Translations under genes and position numbers: made by a program | Notes under the pieces: model-generated | What the model saw: the letters and a program-made list of their open reading frames with translations, nothing else | What the model was told of the DNA's origin: nothing | The model's database searches: none | Part shown: positions 60,025 to 64,000 of the stretch, piece by piece | Numbering within the stretch: the first letter of the stretch is position 1 | Layout: every line of letters begins with the position of its first letter | Virus record (IMG/VR): IMGVR_UViG_3300032213_000722 | Location: 1-64,000 of that record | Origin: a virus | Direction: 5' to 3' (one strand) | Length of the DNA: 64,000 nucleotides

Positions 60025-61064
60025 CATTTGAAAAACTTAAACCAAATATGTTTTGTTTTATTTGTATATTTTTCAAGACCCCTTTGATTTAATAATACAT
60101 TTATTTTTGGATATGCATAAGTACATAATAGTGAATCTACAATATCATCAGTATTAGTTTGTCTTGCAGTAAATAATGAATTAGCCCAAGGGATTTCAGG
60201 TGAAGATACCAAAGGAACTCCTTGTGAAACTATATCAGCTCCTACTATATTAAAAGTTTCATTAAATGATATCTGAATTCCAATATCCATCGTAGAACAT
60301 AATTGAATAAATTGCTCTCTAACACTCCACTCATGATGAACTAACTTATGACCTTTATGTTCTAAATGATTGAACATACTTATTAAGTTATTTAATATTG
60401 GTTCTCCTTTTTGTTCAACTCTATCGCAATTGATATGGAAATGTAATTTTTTACCAATTTCATCTGCAAACTTAATTGCTGCAAATGCTTGTATAAGATG
60501 ATTTTTTAGAGGTCTAATTGCACCAAAACATCCTATGTGAATCGTATCACCTTTCTTATTGAATGATTTAGTTTTGTATTGTTGTGGATAAAAATTTGGT
60601 AAAAAAGCTATATGTTTTTTAATACCTAATTTTGTACTCATATAAAACTCAATATCTTTGGTAGTTTGTGGTGAGTTACAAGAAATAATAATATTATCAA
60701 ATTTACTATATTCCCCAATCCAATCCATTGCCATTCCTTCATTTGCTAAAAATGGTATTTCGCTATGTAAACGAATTACCCATTTAACGTTTGGATGTAA
60801 TTTGCAAAGAACTTCGAATTTAGATGGAACAACCCAAAGAGCTTCAATAATAACGTGGGTTGGTTTGTGTAGAGTTACTTCTCTATCTATATCGTTATTA
60901 TCATTTACAACTACCATTTGAGAATCAAACCCGCCATCTAATAGCATTTGATTCATAAATTGAGCCGAATTGTACAGGCCGGTGCTTAATCCAACACTAT
61001 AATCGGTTGAAAGATTATAGTTTTGTTTTCTTTTTAATATAAACAGGATTTTTGAGGATGACAT
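60024..61064 (-). CDS. Glycosyltransferase, GT-B/GT4-like
   Basis: 346 residues. VGLSTGLYNSAQFMNQMLLD near the start, THVIIEALWVVPSKFEVLCK, PNVKWVIRLHSEIPFLANEG, then IHIGCFGAIRPLKNHLIQAF (the donor-side start of GT4) and FNETFNIVGADIVSQGVPLV, the typical nucleotide-sugar-binding loop. The fold is complete. It would transfer sugars to a surface polysaccharide or protein; the acceptor is unknown. It has its own late-type promoter and stands next to the LpxH-like and outer-membrane genes. Confidence 0.75.
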   Translation of the reverse strand: MSSSKILFILKRKQNYNLSTDYSVGLSTGLYNSAQFMNQMLLDGGFDSQMVVVNDNNDIDREVTLHKPTHVIIEALWVVPSKFEVLCKLHPNVKWVIRLHSEIPFLANEGMAMDWIGEYSKFDNIIISCNSPQTTKDIEFYMSTKLGIKKHIAFLPNFYPQQYKTKSFNKKGDTIHIGCFGAIRPLKNHLIQAFAAIKFADEIGKKLHFHINCDRVEQKGEPILNNLISMFNHLEHKGHKLVHHEWSVREQFIQLCSTMDIGIQISFNETFNIVGADIVSQGVPLVSSPEIPWANSLFTARQTNTDDIVDSLLCTYAYPKINVLLNQRGLEKYTNKTKHIWFKFFK

Positions 61065-61083
61065 TTATTTGTTTAGTTTGTAT

Positions 61084-61093
61084 ATATAAATAT
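61084..61093 (-). promoter_or_regulatory. Late-type promoter motif ATATTTATAT
   Basis: 19 nt before the ATG at 61064 of the glycosyltransferase. Confidence 0.5.
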
Positions 61094-61098
61094 CACAA

Positions 61099-61809
61099 TT
61101 ATATTCTTTTAATTGTTATATTATTGTTATCATTTATACATATTGCTGTCATATTCTCAACCCAATCTCCTGAATTGAGATAGTGTTTTTTACCAATCAT
61201 TCTGTCAGCGGGTTGGTGAATGTGTCCACAAATAACACCATCACACATCTTATCACCTGCCATTCGGATTGCGGTTGTTTCAAAATCATTAACATAATTG
61301 GTTGCTATTTTAACACCCTCTTTTATTCTTTGTGATATTGAATAATAAGGTAGATTTCTCCACTTACGATACCAATTATACACGTCATTTAGTAATAAAG
61401 CAAAATCGTATCCAACCGCTCCTATTTGTGATAACCATTTGTATTTTGTAATAAATACATCTATAATATCTCCGTGAAATATGAAGTATCTTTTATCTGC
61501 GGTAATAATATAATCTTCTCTGATTTTTATATTACCCAAATTAGTACCAATAAAATCTTTAAGAAAATCATCGTGATTTCCCCGTATCCAAACTACCTTT
61601 TGCTTTGTGGATAGTTTTATTAGTTTAGCAATTACCTTTGTGTGAGATGTTCTCCATTTAGTTCCTCTTTGCAATGCCCATCCATCAACTATATCCCCAT
61701 TGAGAATAAGTTGTTCGCATGGGTTCTCTTCTATGAATTGTAAGAACTCCTTTGCTTTACTATGTTTAGTACCTAAATGTAAATCTGATACTATGATATA
61801 TTTGTACAT
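61099..61809 (-). CDS. Metallophosphoesterase, LpxH-like (UDP-2,3-diacylglucosamine diphosphatase type)
   Basis: 236 residues with the full calcineurin-type motif set: SDLHLG (8-13), NGDIVDGW, RGNHDD, FHGDIID and CGHIHQPADR. The order and spacing, including YDFALLLNDVYNWYRKWRN, fit LpxH-like enzymes of Gram-negative hosts. LpxH hydrolyses UDP-diacylglucosamine during lipid A synthesis. The family also includes general phosphoesterases. The start overlaps the stop of the small gene at 61809 (TAATG). In a phage it may serve lipid A changes, but DNA- or nucleotide-directed activity cannot be excluded. Confidence 0.7.
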   Translation of the reverse strand: MYKYIIVSDLHLGTKHSKAKEFLQFIEENPCEQLILNGDIVDGWALQRGTKWRTSHTKVIAKLIKLSTKQKVVWIRGNHDDFLKDFIGTNLGNIKIREDYIITADKRYFIFHGDIIDVFITKYKWLSQIGAVGYDFALLLNDVYNWYRKWRNLPYYSISQRIKEGVKIATNYVNDFETTAIRMAGDKMCDGVICGHIHQPADRMIGKKHYLNSGDWVENMTAICINDNNNITIKRI

Positions 61810-61904
61810 TATCTTTTTTTAGAAATTTGGTCTACAATCATCATAACAATACAACCTGCTATAACAACTGCAAATCCAAAAAGAAAAGGAAATATAGTGC
61901 CCAT
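61809..61904 (-). CDS. Small membrane protein (31 residues) coupled to the LpxH-like gene
   Basis: The frame encodes MGTIFPFLFGFAVVIAGCIV then MMIVDQISKKR. A single membrane segment spans about residues 4-24, with a positively charged tail. It starts 2 nt after the glycosyltransferase stop (61907) and its TAA shares bases with the next ATG (TAATG). That exact packing between two genes supports a real gene. It may anchor or regulate the enzymes beside it. Confidence 0.55.
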   Translation of the reverse strand: MGTIFPFLFGFAVVIAGCIVMMIVDQISKKR

Positions 61905-61906
61905 AA

Positions 61907-62620
61907 TTAAACCCAATAATTGTGATGTTGTTTGAAAAATTCAGGATTATTTCTGTTGATGTAACTTTGTATCATTAAAGAAACCATATAGAATAATCCT
62001 TTGTTTTGAAATCTACGAGGTGATGTCCAAACTCCGTTTGTTTTATGTATATGAAAATACTTTTGATTTGATTTTGATGATATTGAATAATCTTCCGCAA
62101 ACAATTCATCTTTTTTATATCCACCAGCTTTCCAATATGCTTGCCTATCCCATAACTGAAATCCCCCCACTGCAAATGGTGAGTTTATCTTTACACTCAA
62201 CCATTGAAATATATCAAAAATACGAAACACCCAATTCCATTTTTTAGAAGTTTGAAATGGTGTAGTCAATAGTTCTATCTTTGTTGTTTCCAACTTTTTG
62301 AATATATCACTTAACAAATTATCGTTTGTAAGAAATACATCTGCATCTAAAAAAAGAATGTAAGGAGTATTGGCAAGTTTAGAACCTGCCAATCTACCCC
62401 CCGATGGATACCCACCTTTTATTACTTCAATTTTTATTTTATCTTTAAAATTACTTCTTGCTTTATATAAGATACCAACTGAATACGGGTCATCTGATAT
62501 ATCTGCTACTATAACTCTAACACCATCTATACCCGTTTGATTGTACAAAAATTGTAAGCAATTATATAAAGTATCACTTTCGTTTTTTGATGGAATGATG
62601 ATAGTTAATTTATCTTTCAT
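61907..62620 (-). CDS. Glycosyltransferase family 2
   Basis: 237 residues from the ATG at 62620, one nucleotide after the upstream stop (TAAAATG); a longer frame overlaps the lipoprotein gene and is unlikely. MKDKLTIIIPSKNESDTLYN is the GT2 start, and FLDADVFLTND carries the DxD nucleotide-sugar/metal motif. GGFQLWDRQAYWKAGGYKKD and LFAEDYSIS are the acceptor-side motifs, with ED in the catalytic-base position. A GT-A fold enzyme for surface glycans. It belongs to the lipoprotein/TonB-receptor unit. Confidence 0.75.
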   Translation of the reverse strand: MKDKLTIIIPSKNESDTLYNCLQFLYNQTGIDGVRVIVADISDDPYSVGILYKARSNFKDKIKIEVIKGGYPSGGRLAGSKLANTPYILFLDADVFLTNDNLLSDIFKKLETTKIELLTTPFQTSKKWNWVFRIFDIFQWLSVKINSPFAVGGFQLWDRQAYWKAGGYKKDELFAEDYSISSKSNQKYFHIHKTNGVWTSPRRFQNKGLFYMVSLMIQSYINRNNPEFFKQHHNYWV

Positions 62621-62621
62621 T

Positions 62622-63824
62622 TTAGTTTCCTTTCGTTGGGAATTTAGTCCAACCCGATGTCCAAGTTGGTTTAGATAAAGTTTCAATTTCAGCTGCAGTT
62701 AAAGTTATTTCAGTATTACCCTCACTTAATGCTTTTGTTTTAACTGCATCCGATGTAATAATAGTAGTTGCCTTACTGATAAAGTTTAATAAGTTGTATG
62801 AACCAATTTTATTGTTTTGAAACTTACTTACACCATCTTTGTAGAATTGTGCAGTTTCATTACTTTCCATTGAGAAACCACCTTTCATATATCCAATGAT
62901 TGTAGAATTATATACTTCAAATTGAGTTGCTCTTCTCCATCTCATTGCTAAATTATGGTTTGGTAAAGATGCCACATCGTTTGGTCCAACTAAAATCATA
63001 TTATCTAAAATAGGATGTGTGAATGGTTCTGCGGTTGAACCTGTTCCATCATTATCACATTCTACACCATTTCCTGCATCACCATTATCTACAAATTGTG
63101 GGTCTCTTTTAGAAACTGAATTGGATACTTTACCTCTATATCCAAAATCAAAATCAAAATCATCATCCGCAGTTCCGTATGCATATAAGTTTTTAGCATT
63201 TACAGTTCCACCAAAGAACTCAAACGCATCATCATTAGCGTAGATAGTTTGAACATTTTCAATCGTTGTTCCACTACCAACACCACCCAATGTCAATGCG
63301 TTGATTTCAGAGTTTGGCATTGCCGCAATACCAGCGTATTCAATTCTTACATATTTTAGAATACCACTATTATCTAAATCATTTGTTCCACCGAACGCTC
63401 TACCAATACCACCTTCAATAGTTGGTTCTGATGTTCTATTGGTTTTTGCTCTACCCAATATTACAATACCACCCCAATCACCAGGTGTTCTTTCTCCAGC
63501 TGGTCTACCAGATGTGAATACAATTGGTTTTGCTGCAGTACCTTCTGCTACAATTTGTGCTCCTCTTTCAATACATAATGCACCTTTCTCACTTATATCG
63601 GATTTGATAATTGTGCCAGGTTGAATGATAAGTTTAGCACCATCGGTTACATAAACATATCCTTTTAATACCCACTCTTTATCCGATGTAAGAGTTGTAG
63701 TTGATGTGATATTACCACTCAAAGTTGTTGAGGTTGGTACATTGATTGGTGTAACTTCTCCACCCAAATCTTTAGAACATCCAAAGATTGTTAAACTTGC
63801 GAACAATACTAATAATTTTTTCAT
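62622..63824 (-). CDS. Bacteroidota-type surface lipoprotein paired with a TonB-dependent receptor
   Basis: 400 residues. MKKLLVLFASLTIFGCSKDL has a signal peptide ending in a lipobox (IFGC), then SKD, which resembles surface-export signals of Bacteroidota lipoproteins. Right-handed beta-helix-like repeats follow: LTSDKEWVLKGYVYVTDGAK, IIQPGTIIKSDISEKGALCI, IVFTSGRPAGERTPGDWGGI, NVQTIYANDDAFEFFGGTVN. I recall this family beside TonB-dependent receptors in Bacteroidota, fitting the upstream gene with a 4-nt overlap (ATGA). In a phage genome this pair is unusual. The function, substrate binding or surface shielding, is not established. Confidence 0.75.
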   Translation of the reverse strand: MKKLLVLFASLTIFGCSKDLGGEVTPINVPTSTTLSGNITSTTTLTSDKEWVLKGYVYVTDGAKLIIQPGTIIKSDISEKGALCIERGAQIVAEGTAAKPIVFTSGRPAGERTPGDWGGIVILGRAKTNRTSEPTIEGGIGRAFGGTNDLDNSGILKYVRIEYAGIAAMPNSEINALTLGGVGSGTTIENVQTIYANDDAFEFFGGTVNAKNLYAYGTADDDFDFDFGYRGKVSNSVSKRDPQFVDNGDAGNGVECDNDGTGSTAEPFTHPILDNMILVGPNDVASLPNHNLAMRWRRATQFEVYNSTIIGYMKGGFSMESNETAQFYKDGVSKFQNNKIGSYNLLNFISKATTIITSDAVKTKALSEGNTEITLTAAEIETLSKPTWTSGWTKFPTKGN

Positions 63825-64000
63825 AGGTTGTAATTTAGTGTTAGTGAAACTGTTGTTTCGTTGTTTGTTTTAATTAAAGTTCTATTTGGTTTTTGGTAAT
63901 ACTCAAATGGTTGTCTGAATATATCCGATACTGCTAATTTAATTTCTCCGTTTTTAATTTTACGAAGAATAACAATATCAACTACATCACGAGAGTTTTC
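63821..64000 (-). CDS. C-terminus of a probable TonB-dependent receptor/outer-membrane barrel (cut by window edge)
   Basis: Only the last 59 residues are visible. KIKNGEIKLAVSDIFRQPFE, then YYQKPNRTLI, and the final strand ETTVSLTLNYNL match the end of Bacteroidota TonB-dependent receptors and related barrels, where VSDIF is a common motif and the chain ends in an aromatic-rich strand. The stop overlaps the lipoprotein start (ATGA), so they are co-translated. The N-terminal plug lies outside the window, so the assignment rests on this short end and on the neighbour. Confidence 0.6.
   Translation of the reverse strand, partial: ENSRDVVDIVILRKIKNGEIKLAVSDIFRQPFEYYQKPNRTLIKTNNETTVSLTLNYNL

Noticed and set aside
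62621-62686. Longer start of the GT2 glycosyltransferase at 62686.
   Set aside because: It would overlap the lipoprotein gene by 65 nt; the ATG at 62620 begins the typical GT2 N-terminus and follows the stop by one base, like other gene pairs here.
1-64000. Prophage interpretation with attachment sites or an integrase.
   Set aside because: No integrase, repressor cluster or flanking direct repeats were seen; the T4-type gene set suggests a virulent phage. The host-like genes at the right end keep promoter motifs and gene packing like the rest.
1-64000. tRNA or rRNA genes.
   Set aside because: No cloverleaf-like segments or rRNA stretches were recognised in the gaps, most of which are under 100 nt. 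A dedicated tRNA scan could not be run.

Overview
The window reads as part of the genome of a T4-like contractile-tailed phage (myovirus) that probably infects a member of the Bacteroidota. The phage assignment rests on recognisable T4-type proteins: large terminase gp17, portal gp20, prohead protease gp21, scaffold gp22, major capsid gp23, baseplate gp6, gp25 and a gp5-like hub, a fused gp47/gp46 recombination nuclease, and a gp61-like primase. Three things point to a Bacteroidota host: AT-rich DNA whose start codons follow A-rich leaders without Shine-Dalgarno sequences, a few TATATTTG (TAnnTTTG-type) promoter boxes, and Bacteroidota-style surface proteins at the right end. Almost every gene is on the minus strand. 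Two small genes, at 32910 and 58210, appear to lie on the plus strand. No tRNA genes were seen.

Layout from left to right, with transcription running right to left. 1-231 is a truncated gene. 296-946 is an HNH endonuclease behind the capsid-gene terminator. 1071-17210 is the head and packaging block: gp23, gp22, a 604-aa cleavable polyprotein, a DNA methyltransferase insertion, several internal head or core proteins, gp21, gp20, gp17 and a putative small terminase. 17269-20433 is a 1054-aa protein that joins an NMN/cytidylyl-type adenylyltransferase to a KxDG nucleotidyltransferase (ligase-like) domain. 20895-24220 is a two-gene glycosylation cassette set between two paralogous coiled-coil genes. 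24589-32856 holds the tail fibres, including a 2040-aa fibre with a C-terminal S74-type chaperone, and a heptosyltransferase-like gene. 33067-37145 encodes gp47/46 and primase. 37197-56541 is the tail and baseplate block. 56593-64000 is an accessory region with surface-remodelling genes: an outer-membrane barrel with a low-complexity stalk, two glycosyltransferases, an LpxH-like phosphoesterase, and a lipoprotein next to the C-terminus of a probable TonB-dependent receptor.

Three threads run across the window. (1) A motif, ATATTTATAT on the coding strand, lies mostly 17-26 nt before the first gene of almost every minus-strand operon and looks like the late promoter. Three non-structural units (methyltransferase, glycosylation cassette, primase-gp46/47) carry a TATATTTG box instead. 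(2) Several head-region proteins carry recurrent ESV(V)[NT]E^A/G sites, or start with a 10-residue MIKLxxLLxE leader. Both match the LxE^A type cleavage expected for the gp21 protease, and the capsid protein itself has LDE^A at residues 59-62. This suggests a set of cargo proteins packaged in the head, some of them polyproteins, possibly including the large adenylyltransferase/ligase-like enzyme. (3) Sugar-transfer genes lie next to fibre genes and next to host-envelope-like genes, suggesting both virion glycosylation and host surface modification. Functions are inferred from sequence motifs and remembered family features only; no database search was run.
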